This document shows, one piece after another, positions 1 through 8,063 of a stretch of DNA of 64,000 bases. This DNA is from an uncultured Lachnospiraceae bacterium (lineage in GTDB: Bacteria; Bacillota; Clostridia; Lachnospirales; Lachnospiraceae), in the NCBI GenBank assembly GCA_946414885.1, contig CAMKQH010000004.1:1-64000 (forward strand), in the 5' to 3' direction. Position numbers and translations under genes: made by a program. The notes below the pieces were generated by a model, which searched no databases, was not told the origin of the DNA, and saw nothing but the letters and a program-made list of their open reading frames with translations. Each line of letters opens with the position of its first letter. The first letter of the stretch is position 1.

Positions 1-413
1 ACGAAAAGAAGGAAGAGCCCAAGGCAAAGGACGAAAAGAAGGAAGCACCCAAGGCTAAGGAAGTAAAGCCGGAAGAACCAAAGGCTAAGGAAGTAAAGCC
101 GGAAGAACCAAAGGCTAAGAAAGTAAAGCCGGAAGAACCAAAGGTTGAGGAAGTAAAGCCGGAAGAGCCAAAGGTTGAAGAAGTAAAGCTGGAAGCACCT
201 AAGGCTGAGGAAGTAAAGAAAGAAGATCCTAAACCTGAAGAGAAGAAGAAACAAGAGCTTACGTTCGAAGAGATAAAGAAAGAAGCTCTGCGTGACGAGG
301 CAAAAGAGGAAACGCAACCCGTTCAGGAGAAGACGATCCGTCAGATCAAGGAAGAGGCCCTGAGAAAACGTTTGCAGGAAAAAGAAAGGAAGGGGGAGAA
401 GAAAGATGAATAA
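1..413 (+). CDS. C-terminal tail of an Rnf-complex subunit (partial, 5' end outside window)
   Basis: The open frame enters from the left edge (first full codon at base 3) and stops with TAA at 411-413, overlapping the rnfA start by 8 bases. Only a hydrophilic tail of about 136 residues is visible. It holds eight tandem 10-residue units of the type VKPEEPKAKE (bases 3-242), then a Lys/Glu-rich segment in which EEIKKEALRDE and RQIKEEALRKR look like a looser duplication. No membrane span or cofactor motif is visible. Because rnfA and rnfB follow with tight coupling, I infer that this is the end of the preceding Rnf subunit, most likely RnfE in the usual C-D-G-E-A-B order. The identity is inference from position; the tail alone would not identify it. 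Confidence 0.6.
   Translation, partial: EKKEEPKAKDEKKEAPKAKEVKPEEPKAKEVKPEEPKAKKVKPEEPKVEEVKPEEPKVEEVKLEAPKAEEVKKEDPKPEEKKKQELTFEEIKKEALRDEAKEETQPVQEKTIRQIKEEALRKRLQEKERKGEKKDE
3..242 (+). repeat. Eight tandem 30-base units encoding a KEP-rich decapeptide
   Basis: Eight consecutive 30-base units lie in frame within the partial Rnf-subunit tail. The central units are nearly identical (consensus residues VKPEEPKAKE), while the first two and last two have diverged. Such an array is prone to copy-number change by slippage or unequal recombination and would code for an extended, highly charged linker. Confidence 0.9.
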
Positions 414-990
414 CGTAAAAGATCTTTTAATCTTAATGATTAGCTCCTCCTTAGTGAGCAACGTTGTCCTAAGTCAGTTTTTGGGTCTGTGTCCGTTCCT
501 GGGCGTTTCAAAGAAGGTAAAGACGGCCTCAAGCATGGGCGTGGCGGTTATCTTTGTCATCACGCTTGCAAGCGCCGTGGCTGGCGTGATCTACAAGTTT
601 TTGCTTGTTCCGCTAAAGATTGAATACCTTCAGACCATCGTCTTTATTCTGGTCATTGCGGCATTGGTTCAGTTCGTGGAGATGTTCTTAAAAAAGAATT
701 CGCCGGGTCTTTATCAGGCGCTTGGCGTATACCTTCCGCTGATCACCACAAACTGTGCAGTGCTTGGCGTTGCGCTTACGAACGTGCAGAAGGAATATGG
801 GATTTTGAAGGGGATAGTGAATGGCTTTGCAACGGCACTTGGATTTACCATTGCCATCATTATTCTTGCCGGAATCCGTGAAAAGACGGCGTACAATGAC
901 GTGCCGGAAAGCTTTAAGGGAATGCCCATGGTGCTGCTTACTGCCGGACTGATGGCAATTGCCTTCTGTGGTTTTTCGGGGTTATTGTAG
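406..990 (+). CDS. rnfA: RnfA, integral membrane subunit of the Rnf complex
   Basis: This is a 194-residue polytopic membrane protein with about six hydrophobic spans, the usual RnfA/NqrE length. The conserved LSQFLGLCPFLGVSKK near residue 25 and LITTNCAVLGVAL near residue 115 are the two pseudo-symmetric Cys-containing half-repeats. In known Rnf complexes RnfA and RnfE carry a membrane-embedded iron-sulfur centre between them and help move electrons from ferredoxin to NAD+ coupled to Na+ or H+ transport. The start ATG overlaps the end of the upstream subunit by 8 bases, with GGGGGAG just before it, indicating translational coupling. rnfB follows after about 48 bases. Confidence 0.96.
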   Translation: MNNVKDLLILMISSSLVSNVVLSQFLGLCPFLGVSKKVKTASSMGVAVIFVITLASAVAGVIYKFLLVPLKIEYLQTIVFILVIAALVQFVEMFLKKNSPGLYQALGVYLPLITTNCAVLGVALTNVQKEYGILKGIVNGFATALGFTIAIIILAGIREKTAYNDVPESFKGMPMVLLTAGLMAIAFCGFSGLL

Positions 991-1038
991 GCGGTAATGA
1001 TGGTTAAAAAATCCGGATGAGATCCTGGAGGAATGGAT

Positions 1039-1842
1039 ATGAACGTTACCAGTATTTTGATTGCCGCCGTGATCGTTGCTGCGGTTGGTGTCTTTATAGG
1101 ATTATTTTTAGGTTTTGCCGGCATCCGATTTCACGTTGAGGTAGATGAAAAGGAAGAGGCCGTAAGGGCTGCGTTGCCGGGCAATAACTGCGGTGGCTGC
1201 GGATTTGCCGGATGTGACGGCCTGGCCGCCGCCATTGCAAAGGGAGAAGCACCCGTGAATGCCTGTCCCGTTGGCGGCGAACCTGTTGCAAAGGAAATCG
1301 GAAAGATCATGGGAGTATCTGCAGATGCGGGAAAGCGGATGGTTGCTTTTGTGCATTGCCAGGGAGACTGTGATAAGGCGAAAACGCAATATGAATATAC
1401 GGGAGCTGAGGATTGCCGAATGATGAGCTTTGTACCCGCGGGAGGCCCCAAGGCATGCTCGCAGGGGTGTCTTGGATATGGTACCTGCGTAAAGGAATGT
1501 CCCTTTGACGCAATCCACGTGAAAAACGGAATTGCCGTTGTGGACAGGGAGGCATGTAAGGCATGCGGAAAATGTGTTGCCATATGTCCGAAGCATCTGA
1601 TCACGCTAATCCCTTATGACGCAAAGGTTGCCGTGGCTTGTAAGAATAAGGATCGCGGTCCCGTGGTCATGAAGGAGTGTGACGCTGGCTGCATTGGCTG
1701 CGGCATTTGCGTAAAGAATTGTGCCGTTGGTGCCGTAAAGGTAGAAAGCTTCTGCGCTGAGATCGATCAGGAGAAATGCGTGGGATGCGGCGCCTGCGTC
1801 GAGAAATGTCCGAAAAAAGCAATAGTGCGCATTAAAAAATAA
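1039..1842 (+). CDS. rnfB: RnfB, ferredoxin-like iron-sulfur subunit of the Rnf complex
   Basis: The protein has 267 residues: one N-terminal membrane anchor (about residues 4-27), an Fe-S domain with CGGCGFAGC and a later ACPVGG, and then a C-terminal half with four ferredoxin-type cysteine groups (GYGTCVKECPF, CKACGKCVAICP, CIGCGICVKNC, CVGCGACVEKCP). In the family RnfB is the peripheral electron entry point that receives electrons from reduced ferredoxin. An in-frame ATG exists at 1033, but GGAGG at 1027-1031 leaves only one base before it, against seven before 1039, so I chose 1039. It appears to be the last gene of the rnf operon, since a stem-loop follows at 1855. Confidence 0.96.
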   Translation: MNVTSILIAAVIVAAVGVFIGLFLGFAGIRFHVEVDEKEEAVRAALPGNNCGGCGFAGCDGLAAAIAKGEAPVNACPVGGEPVAKEIGKIMGVSADAGKRMVAFVHCQGDCDKAKTQYEYTGAEDCRMMSFVPAGGPKACSQGCLGYGTCVKECPFDAIHVKNGIAVVDREACKACGKCVAICPKHLITLIPYDAKVAVACKNKDRGPVVMKECDAGCIGCGICVKNCAVGAVKVESFCAEIDQEKCVGCGACVEKCPKKAIVRIKK

Positions 1843-1854
1843 AAAGGCTGTCAT

Positions 1855-1928
1855 AAAAACAGACCTGTCCGCATAAGGTATCCTAGGGCTTGTACCGAAA
1901 GACGCCGCAGGAAGGAGGGTCTGTTTTT
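1855..1928 (+). promoter_or_regulatory. Large stem-loop covering the ribosome binding site of the SleB-like gene
   Basis: AAAAACAGACC (1855-1865) is perfectly complementary to GGTCTGTTTTT (1918-1928), giving an 11-bp stem around a 52-base loop. The right arm ends in a T run, so it could act as an intrinsic terminator for rnf. It also overlaps the GGAGGG ribosome binding site (1914-1919) and the TTG start (1928), so when folded it would hide translation initiation. The function is inferred; I do not match it to a named RNA family. Confidence 0.55.
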
Positions 1929-2596
1929 TGTATCCTAAAATGATGAAAGCATTGGTGATCATCTATTTCTTTACCTTTGCGGCGTTCCTTTTTCTGATCC
2001 TTTTGGGGAAAGGATCTAAGAAGGCGGAAGAGAAAACGGTTGTCAACCTGCCAAAAGAAATAAGGATCGATGAGAAAGTAACCTTATGCAGTTATGAAGA
2101 TAAAATCCACGCCTGCGTCGATAAAAAAATAAGTCAAGATACCAGTGAAATCAACCTGGAACCTGTGAATGAGACGGTGAACCAAAATGAGGAAGTAATG
2201 TCTGCGTCGGCATTTTCCGAAGCTGAGGTGTCCGTATTGGAAAGGATCGTTGAGGCTGAGGCCGGAGGAGAGGATGCAGACGGGAAGCTGTTAGTGGCAA
2301 ACGTTGTTTTAAATCGGGTCCGTGATGAAGCCTTTCCGGATACGATCACAGAAGTGGTATTTCAGAGAACGGGAGGAGTGACGCAGTTTTCACCCGTGGC
2401 AAACGGAAGATATGATGCCGTGACAATCAGTGAGGAATCGAAAGAAGCCGTGGAGAGGGCGCTTTTGGGGGAAGACATTTCTGACGGGGCGCTGTATTTT
2501 GTGGCAAGGAAACATGCCGATCAATCTAACGTCCGATGGTTTGATGAAAACTTGACACTGCTTTTTCAACATGGAGGGCATGAATTCTTTAAGTAG
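1928..2596 (+). CDS. SleB-family cell wall hydrolase, membrane-anchored
   Basis: The 222-residue protein has an N-terminal membrane segment (about residues 8-26), a polar low-complexity linker of about 70 residues and a C-terminal Hydrolase_2/SleB domain from about residue 98. The domain is recognisable from SVLERIVEAEAGGEDADGK, VVLNRVRDEAFPDTI and GALYFVARKHAD. SleB-type enzymes are lytic transglycosylases of spore cortex or vegetative peptidoglycan; the presumed catalytic Glu lies in the RIVEAEAGGE stretch. TTG 1928 is eight bases after GGAGGG; the nearest ATG (1940) is 20 bases away, so I prefer TTG. The single anchor implies action outside the membrane. Whether it serves germination or vegetative growth cannot be told from sequence. 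Confidence 0.85.
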   Translation: MYPKMMKALVIIYFFTFAAFLFLILLGKGSKKAEEKTVVNLPKEIRIDEKVTLCSYEDKIHACVDKKISQDTSEINLEPVNETVNQNEEVMSASAFSEAEVSVLERIVEAEAGGEDADGKLLVANVVLNRVRDEAFPDTITEVVFQRTGGVTQFSPVANGRYDAVTISEESKEAVERALLGEDISDGALYFVARKHADQSNVRWFDENLTLLFQHGGHEFFK

Positions 2597-2613
2597 TAAC
2601 TGAGTTTAAACGA

Positions 2614-2646
2614 AAAAACGGGAGCCTGTTGTGGGCTCCCGTTTTT
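2614..2646 (+). terminator. Intrinsic terminator after the SleB-like gene
   Basis: AAAAACGGGAGCC (2614-2626) pairs with GGCTCCCGTTTTT (2634-2646), a 13-bp stem with a 7-base loop and a run of T at the end. Confidence 0.9.
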
Positions 2647-2774
2647 AGGCACGACTACAGTACATACCTTAACATAATACCAAGAAAAAGTCTAGTATTT
2701 TTTTTATTTTTTTACTATAATCATCTTTGCCGGCAAAAAGAAACCATGAAACCTAAGTGACGCAGGAGGTACGA

Positions 2775-5700
2775 ATGAGTCAAATACCAGGCATTTCAAG
2801 GAAAGAGGAAGAACGCAAGCTCGAGGAAATCATTGAGATCGCACAAGCCAAGCTTGATGGCGTGAAAGCGGACGTCAAGAATCTGGAGAACGAACTCCGT
2901 GCAATGCAGCAGGAGTTCGATGAGAGTGACAAGGAACAGCAGGCATTATGGCACAACACGGATGCAAGATTCAAGGGTGCGAACAGAGAACTGCGAAGGG
3001 CAGCGCAGGCAAGAAAAAAACCTTACTTCGGAAGGATTGATTTTGTTGACGACGCACTAAAGAAAGAGGAATCTTACTACATTGGAAGATCCGTGATCGC
3101 AAAGGATCCGGCACATCCAGAGGTGATCGACTGGCGAGCGCCGATCGCAAGCGTGTATTATGATGCTTCCGTTGGCAAGGCAAGTTACTCAGTCAAGGGT
3201 GAAGGAAAATTCACGATTGACTTAAAAAGAAAACGTACCTATGAGATCGAGAATGACAAGCTAAAGGACTTCTATGACAGCAATGTGGTCGCAAACGACG
3301 AGCTTCTGACCAAGTACCTTGCAAAGAATAAGCGTGCCGTACTCGGAGAGATCATCGCAACCATTCAGCAGGAACAAAATGAAGTCATCCGGAAAAAGCC
3401 GCAACATAACGTGATCATCCAAGGTGCGGCGGGATCAGGTAAAACGACGGTTGCCATGCACAGGATTTCCTACATCCTCTACAATTATGATCTGGAATTT
3501 AAGCCTGAGGATTTTTACGTCATAGGCAGCAATCAAGTGCTCTTGAATTACATTACGGGCGTGCTCCCGGAACTGAACGTTTACGGTGTTTCACAGATGA
3601 CGATGGAGCAACTGTTTGTAAGACTCCTGTATGAAGACTGGGATCCGAAAAAGTATTCCGTAAAGCCCGTTGTCAGGGGCGTGACGGAACCGGTCAAGGG
3701 AACAAGAAAATGGTTCCAAAGCCTCGAAAAGTTTGCAAGGGAATATGAATGGACTCTCTTCCCGAGAGAGGACGTGTACCTTGAGAAGAATCACGTGCGG
3801 ATCATGAGCAGTGAGATGATCGAAAGCCTCCTGACACAGTTCGACAAACTTTCCAGGGCAGATAAGGTTTCCCTCCTTACGGAAAGGCTGCTGGGAAAAC
3901 TCGAAAATGAAATCTGCGGAAAATATTATTCCTACTCCGAGGAGGAGAAAAAAAGACTCAGAAGAACCTACGGATTATATTTTGGAAGAAGGGAATGGAA
4001 GGGTTCCATCTTTGAATTATATGATTCTTTCCTGGATCAGCAGGTACTGGACGGCATTACCGTAAAGCATCCGGAAGGCGGCTTTGACGTATATGATCTT
4101 GCCGCACTTGCCTATCTGTATAAGCGTCTGAAGGAGACGGAGATCATTCGTGAAGCGGGACACGTAGTGATAGATGAAGCACAGGACTTTGGCATGATGG
4201 CCTATTGCGCATTGAAATATTGTTTGAGTACCTGCACCTATACCATCATGGGAGACGTATCACAGAACATCTTCCTGGATTATGGATTAAATGACTGGCA
4301 GGAACTTCGGGAACTGATGCTTCCCGACGAATTTGACTATTTCGGATTGCTTCGGAAGAGTTATCGTAATACCGTGGAAATCTCGGAATACGCGACAAAC
4401 GTACTGCATCACGGAAGCTTTCAGGTATATCCGGTACAGCCAATCATCCGGCATGGGGAAGAGGTCATGACGGAAGGCGCGGAAGATGAAGAGGAACTGA
4501 TCCAAAAGACGGAACTCCAGATCAAGGAATGGCAGAAAAAGGGGTATGAAACCATTGCGGTCGTTTGCCCGGACAGTGAGACTGCGGACAGCGTAAACGA
4601 AAAGCTTTCGAAGAAAATGGAACTGCTGCCAAACAGCGGTGATCAAGTGGAATTTGGGAATGGCGTACTGGTACTTCCCTTGGAATTTGTAAAAGGCCTG
4701 GAATTTGACGCAGTGTTGATCTATGACTGCTCTGAGAAGAATTATCCTGAGGGTGACGCCTTTGTAAAACGCCTCTACGTGGCAGTCACAAGAGCGCTTC
4801 ACGAACTAACCGTACTCTATCAGGGGAAGCTTACGCAGCTGATCGCAAGGCCCGTAACGGAGGAAGAAAAGAAAAAGGCGATCGTTGAGAGTGATAAGCC
4901 CAAAAGGAAACCGCTGCCTCCCAAGGAGGAGAAAACCCATGCGGAGAAGGCGAAGGAGCGCGCTGAGTGGGGCGAAGTCTTGATCCAGGAAAGGAATTAC
5001 GTTGGCCCCAGAAGAATAGAGATCAGTGATGCGCAGAAGATACCAAAGCAATCCAAAAACACGGGGCACAAGCTGACTTATCTGGACGAGGAAGGGAAAT
5101 TGCCATCCTACTACGAGGAAAAGATGGCCCAGGGGGCAAGCGCGCAAAAGAAGCAGGAAACCTTTGTGAATCCAAGGCTTGACCGGGAATTTGGATCCAT
5201 GCCGGAGCAAAAGGACTTAAGGCCTCTGGGACATTCAAGGATCGATTGCAGCGTAAAAATGGTCTTGAAAGAAAAAACGGCCATTCAGTTTATCAGCTCT
5301 TACGGAGTATTAAGATTGGAAGCCGTACCGAAGGATGCGGTCAGGGTTTGCTTCCAAAAGGGTCAGGGAAAGGCCTTCCCTAAGCCTGAAAAAGAGTTTG
5401 CGGGTCAGGGTAAGGGAATGGTCCGGGAAGCAAGGGATTACGTGGAATTGGTTACGTCAAAGGTGACGGCGAGAGTCATGAAAAAGACCGGAGAGGTATC
5501 TTTCTTTGACGCAAAGGGGAAGGCGCTTCTGACGGAAAGGGTCAGGGAGCCAAGACAGACTGAGACGGCGCTTAGCTACGTTTACTTTGAGTTTACCAAA
5601 AAGGAAGAATTATACGCGAAGCCATTGGACGGACAGTTTCCCTTGAAGATTGGACAGTCGGCAAAAACGTTTTCCTTTGGCCCTGGGATCAGTGAGATGC

Positions 5701-5843
5701 CAGGGATTCATTCTTCCAGTGGATATGAAATCCTTTTCCCTTCAGGCAGGAAAACGACTTGCTGTAACATTCCGGCATATGGTCCTTACGTCTCACAGGA
5801 GGGCGAAGGAATTGAGTATTATTTCCTTTCGGGAAGAGTGTAA
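2775..5843 (+). CDS. helD: HelD-type UvrD/Rep-like ATPase with a C-terminal extension resembling a GH31 N-terminal domain
   Basis: The protein has 1022 residues. An N-terminal coiled coil (about 5-65) precedes a superfamily 1 helicase core: Walker A GAAGSGKT (217-224), VIDEAQDF (about 465-472), GLEFDAVLIYD and the motif VI VAVTRA (669-674). HelD binds RNA polymerase and uses ATP to release stalled or post-termination enzyme from DNA. The family is usually about 700-780 residues. Here a charged linker (about 690-800) leads to about 215 more residues, with KVTARVMKKTGEVSFFDAKG, EELYAKPLDGQ and SSSGYEILFPSG, which by eye resemble the N-terminal beta-sandwich of glycoside hydrolase family 31; no catalytic barrel follows. 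ATG 2775 has AGGAGG five bases upstream; an in-frame GTG at 2757 lacks this. HelD identity is firm, the extension assignment tentative. Confidence 0.88.
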   Translation: MSQIPGISRKEEERKLEEIIEIAQAKLDGVKADVKNLENELRAMQQEFDESDKEQQALWHNTDARFKGANRELRRAAQARKKPYFGRIDFVDDALKKEESYYIGRSVIAKDPAHPEVIDWRAPIASVYYDASVGKASYSVKGEGKFTIDLKRKRTYEIENDKLKDFYDSNVVANDELLTKYLAKNKRAVLGEIIATIQQEQNEVIRKKPQHNVIIQGAAGSGKTTVAMHRISYILYNYDLEFKPEDFYVIGSNQVLLNYITGVLPELNVYGVSQMTMEQLFVRLLYEDWDPKKYSVKPVVRGVTEPVKGTRKWFQSLEKFAREYEWTLFPREDVYLEKNHVRIMSSEMIESLLTQFDKLSRADKVSLLTERLLGKLENEICGKYYSYSEEEKKRLRRTYGLYFGRREWKGSIFELYDSFLDQQVLDGITVKHPEGGFDVYDLAALAYLYKRLKETEIIREAGHVVIDEAQDFGMMAYCALKYCLSTCTYTIMGDVSQNIFLDYGLNDWQELRELMLPDEFDYFGLLRKSYRNTVEISEYATNVLHHGSFQVYPVQPIIRHGEEVMTEGAEDEEELIQKTELQIKEWQKKGYETIAVVCPDSETADSVNEKLSKKMELLPNSGDQVEFGNGVLVLPLEFVKGLEFDAVLIYDCSEKNYPEGDAFVKRLYVAVTRALHELTVLYQGKLTQLIARPVTEEEKKKAIVESDKPKRKPLPPKEEKTHAEKAKERAEWGEVLIQERNYVGPRRIEISDAQKIPKQSKNTGHKLTYLDEEGKLPSYYEEKMAQGASAQKKQETFVNPRLDREFGSMPEQKDLRPLGHSRIDCSVKMVLKEKTAIQFISSYGVLRLEAVPKDAVRVCFQKGQGKAFPKPEKEFAGQGKGMVREARDYVELVTSKVTARVMKKTGEVSFFDAKGKALLTERVREPRQTETALSYVYFEFTKKEELYAKPLDGQFPLKIGQSAKTFSFGPGISEMPGIHSSSGYEILFPSGRKTTCCNIPAYGPYVSQEGEGIEYYFLSGRV

Positions 5844-5854
5844 AGAAAAAATAC

Positions 5855-5883
5855 TTGACAGCCATATAATTCTATAGTATGAT
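5855..5883 (+). promoter_or_regulatory. Consensus sigma-A promoter for ylxM-ffh
   Basis: TTGACA (5855-5860), a 17-base spacer and TATGAT (5878-5883) form a near-perfect housekeeping promoter that begins 12 bases after the helD stop codon. Transcription would start near 5890. Confidence 0.88.
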
Positions 5884-5886
5884 ATG

Positions 5887-5920
5887 CGAGGTGTCCTTTG
5901 GGACGCCTCGTGTTGTTTTT
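5887..5920 (+). terminator. Hairpin with T-rich tail at the predicted ylxM transcript start
   Basis: CGAGGTGTCC (5887-5896) pairs with GGACGCCTCG (5901-5910), 10 bp with one G-T pair and a four-base loop, followed by TGTTGTTTTTG. It could terminate transcripts from helD, yet it starts at the expected start site of the ylxM promoter. It would then form a 5'-end hairpin on the ylxM-ffh mRNA, which might stabilise it or act as an attenuator. Confidence 0.55.
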
Positions 5921-5939
5921 GTTGAAAAGGTATGATTCA

Positions 5940-6284
5940 ATGGAAAAGATTTTTGAACAGGCACTCCTTTATGATTTTTACGGTGATCTTTTGACGGATC
6001 ATCAAAAACAGGTGTATGAATCCGCAGTGTTCAATGACATGTCTCTTGGAGAGATTGCTGCTGAACAGGGGATTAGCAGGCAGGGCGTGCATGATCTGAT
6101 CAAAAGATGCGATAAGATATTGCAGGATTATGAATCAAAGCTTCACCTGGTAGAACGGTTTGAAAAAGCGAAGGAAAAGATCGCACGGATCGAGGCACTT
6201 ACGGATCCGGCGGACGGCGTGAAGGAAGAGAACAAATTGACGGAGATCCGTAAGCTTGCGGGGGACCTGCTGGATACCCTGTAA
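5940..6284 (+). CDS. ylxM: YlxM, helix-turn-helix partner of the SRP genes
   Basis: The 114-residue protein of the UPF0122/YlxM family has a sigma-70 region-4-like helix-turn-helix (about residues 18-60: LTDHQKQVYESAVFNDMSLG through SRQGVHDLIKR) and a C-terminal helical tail. In Firmicutes it sits directly upstream of ffh and is linked to signal recognition particle function; streptococcal YlxM binds SRP components in vitro. The ATG at 5940 begins the conserved MEKIFEQALLYDFYGDLLT. A TTG at 5898 in the same frame would add residues encoded by the leader hairpin and is unlikely. ffh follows after 30 bases, so the two are probably co-transcribed. Confidence 0.93.
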   Translation: MEKIFEQALLYDFYGDLLTDHQKQVYESAVFNDMSLGEIAAEQGISRQGVHDLIKRCDKILQDYESKLHLVERFEKAKEKIARIEALTDPADGVKEENKLTEIRKLAGDLLDTL

Positions 6285-6314
6285 ATCGCTTAGGAGCTAA
6301 AAAAGGAGCATGGC

Positions 6315-7682
6315 GTGGCATTTGAGAGCTTAACCGATAAACTTCAAAATATATTCAAGAATCTTCGCGGCAAGGGCAAGCTTACCGAGGAAGACGTAAA
6401 GACTGCCTTAAAGGAAGTAAAGATGGCGCTTCTGGAAGCGGACGTTAACTTTAAGGTCGTAAAGCAGTTCGTGAAATCCGTGGAAGAAAGAGCTATTGGT
6501 CAGGACGTCATGAACGGACTGAATCCCGGACAGATGGTGATCAAGATCGTTAACGAGGAAATGATCGCCCTGATGGGAAGCGAGACCACGGAAGTGCAGT
6601 TCCAGCCCGGCAAGGCCATTACCGTCATTTTGATGGCAGGTCTTCAGGGTGCAGGTAAGACCACTGCCACCGCAAAACTTGCGGGAAAGTTCCGCCAGAA
6701 GGGAAAGAAGTGCCTGCTGGTTGCCTGTGACGTTTATCGTCCCGCCGCAGTGGAACAGCTCCACGTAAACGGAAATAAGATCGGCATCGACGTATTTGAC
6801 ATGGGAACTGACGTAAAGCCCGTGGAGATTGCGAAAGAAGCCTTGAAATTTGCCGAGAAAAACGGTCACAACGTTGTGATCCTCGATACCGCCGGACGTC
6901 TTCACGTTGATGAGGACATGATGGCTGAGTTGCAGGAGATCAAGGAGAACGTTACCGTTCATCAGACCTTATTGGTTGTTGATGCCATGACCGGTCAGGA
7001 TGCAGTTAATGTAGCAAATGAGTTCAATCAGAAGGTTGGCGTTGACGGCGTCATCCTTTCCAAGATGGACGGCGACACCCGAGGCGGTGCCGCACTTTCC
7101 ATTAAAGCCGTTACGGGAAAGCCCATCCTCTACGTCAGCATGGGTGAGAAGCTCACCGACATGGAGCAGTTCTATCCCGACAGAATGGCGAACCGCATTC
7201 TTGGCATGGGCGACGTGCTCACTCTGATCGAGAAGGCACAGGAAGCCATTGACTTAGATGAAGACAAGCAGCGCCAGATGGCAGATCACGTAAAGAAGGG
7301 TAAGTTCGATTTCGAGGACTATCTCGAGAGCATGAAGCAGATGCGCAACATGGGCGGTCTTGCCAGCATTCTTGGCATGCTTCCCGGACTTGGCGTTAAG
7401 GCGTCTGAACTTGAGGGTATGATCGATGAGAAGCAGATGCGCCAGATGGAGGCGATCGTTCTTTCCATGACCATTCAGGAGAGAAGAAATCCCAAGATCT
7501 TAAATCCCCAGAGAAAGTTCAGGATCGCGAAGGGCGCCGGTGTTGACGTGGCGATCGTAAATAAGTTTATCAAGCAGTTCGAGCAGAGCCAAAAGATGAT
7601 GAAGCAGTTTGGCGGCATGGGCGGCAAGAGAAAGGGCTTTGGTTTCCCTGGTGGGATGAAGGGTGGAAGATTCCCGTTTTAA
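6315..7682 (+). CDS. ffh: Ffh (SRP54), signal recognition particle GTPase
   Basis: The 455-residue protein has the standard Ffh length. The order is N domain (about 1-90), G domain with GLQGAGKTT (about 109), DTAGRL (about 190) and SKMDGDTRGG (about 249), and the methionine-rich M domain (about 300-430) that binds 4.5S RNA and signal peptides, ending in a Gly/Lys-rich tail. With the RNA and FtsY it targets membrane proteins co-translationally. The start is GTG 6315, six bases after AAGGAG. An ATG at 6310 is out of frame and soon hits a stop. No good terminator separates it from rpsP, only a weak A/T-rich inverted repeat at 7715-7750. Confidence 0.97.
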   Translation: MAFESLTDKLQNIFKNLRGKGKLTEEDVKTALKEVKMALLEADVNFKVVKQFVKSVEERAIGQDVMNGLNPGQMVIKIVNEEMIALMGSETTEVQFQPGKAITVILMAGLQGAGKTTATAKLAGKFRQKGKKCLLVACDVYRPAAVEQLHVNGNKIGIDVFDMGTDVKPVEIAKEALKFAEKNGHNVVILDTAGRLHVDEDMMAELQEIKENVTVHQTLLVVDAMTGQDAVNVANEFNQKVGVDGVILSKMDGDTRGGAALSIKAVTGKPILYVSMGEKLTDMEQFYPDRMANRILGMGDVLTLIEKAQEAIDLDEDKQRQMADHVKKGKFDFEDYLESMKQMRNMGGLASILGMLPGLGVKASELEGMIDEKQMRQMEAIVLSMTIQERRNPKILNPQRKFRIAKGAGVDVAIVNKFIKQFEQSQKMMKQFGGMGGKRKGFGFPGGMKGGRFPF

Positions 7683-7714
7683 CTAAGAAAGCCCAGGTAT
7701 TATTCACTTGACGA

Positions 7715-7750
7715 AAAAATCATGATGAGGATGAACCGAAAGTGATTTTT
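7715..7750 (+). repeat. Weak A/T-rich inverted repeat between ffh and rpsP
   Basis: AAAAATCA (7715-7722) is complementary to TGATTTTT (7743-7750), an 8-bp stem with a 20-base loop. It might be a poor terminator or part of the rpsP leader. The stem is low in G+C and evidence for function is slight. Confidence 0.3.
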
Positions 7751-7793
7751 GAGTATAAATCATATTTTATTTATCTAAATGGAGGAAAAAGAA

Positions 7794-8039
7794 ATGGCAG
7801 TAAAAATCAGATTGAGAAGAATGGGACAGAAGAAGGCACCTTTTTATAGAATTATCGTTGCTGACTCCCGTTCCCCCAGAGACGGCAGATTCATCGAGGA
7901 GATCGGTACCTATGATCCTTCCACCGATCCTTCCACCTTTAAGATCAACGAGGAGCTTGCTAAGAAGTGGCTTGCGAACGGCGCTCAGCCTACCGAGGTT
8001 GTAGGAAAGCTGTTTAAGGCTGCCGGCATCGAGAAGTAA
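7794..8039 (+). CDS. rpsP: Ribosomal protein bS16
   Basis: The 81-residue bS16 has the family signature at the N-terminus ([20 protein letters not shown]) and [13 protein letters not shown]. It binds 16S rRNA early in 30S assembly. The start is ATG 7794, eight bases after GGAGG at 7781-7785; an in-frame ATG at 7779 lies upstream of that ribosome binding site and is not used. It heads the block rpsP-khpA-rimM-trmD found widely in Firmicutes, and khpA starts 24 bases after its stop. Confidence 0.98.
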   Translation: MAVKIRLRRMGQKKAPFYRIIVADSRSPRDGRFIEEIGTYDPSTDPSTFKINEELAKKWLANGAQPTEVVGKLFKAAGIEK

Positions 8040-8063
8040 TTGAATCTTGTTGGAGGTGGATTT

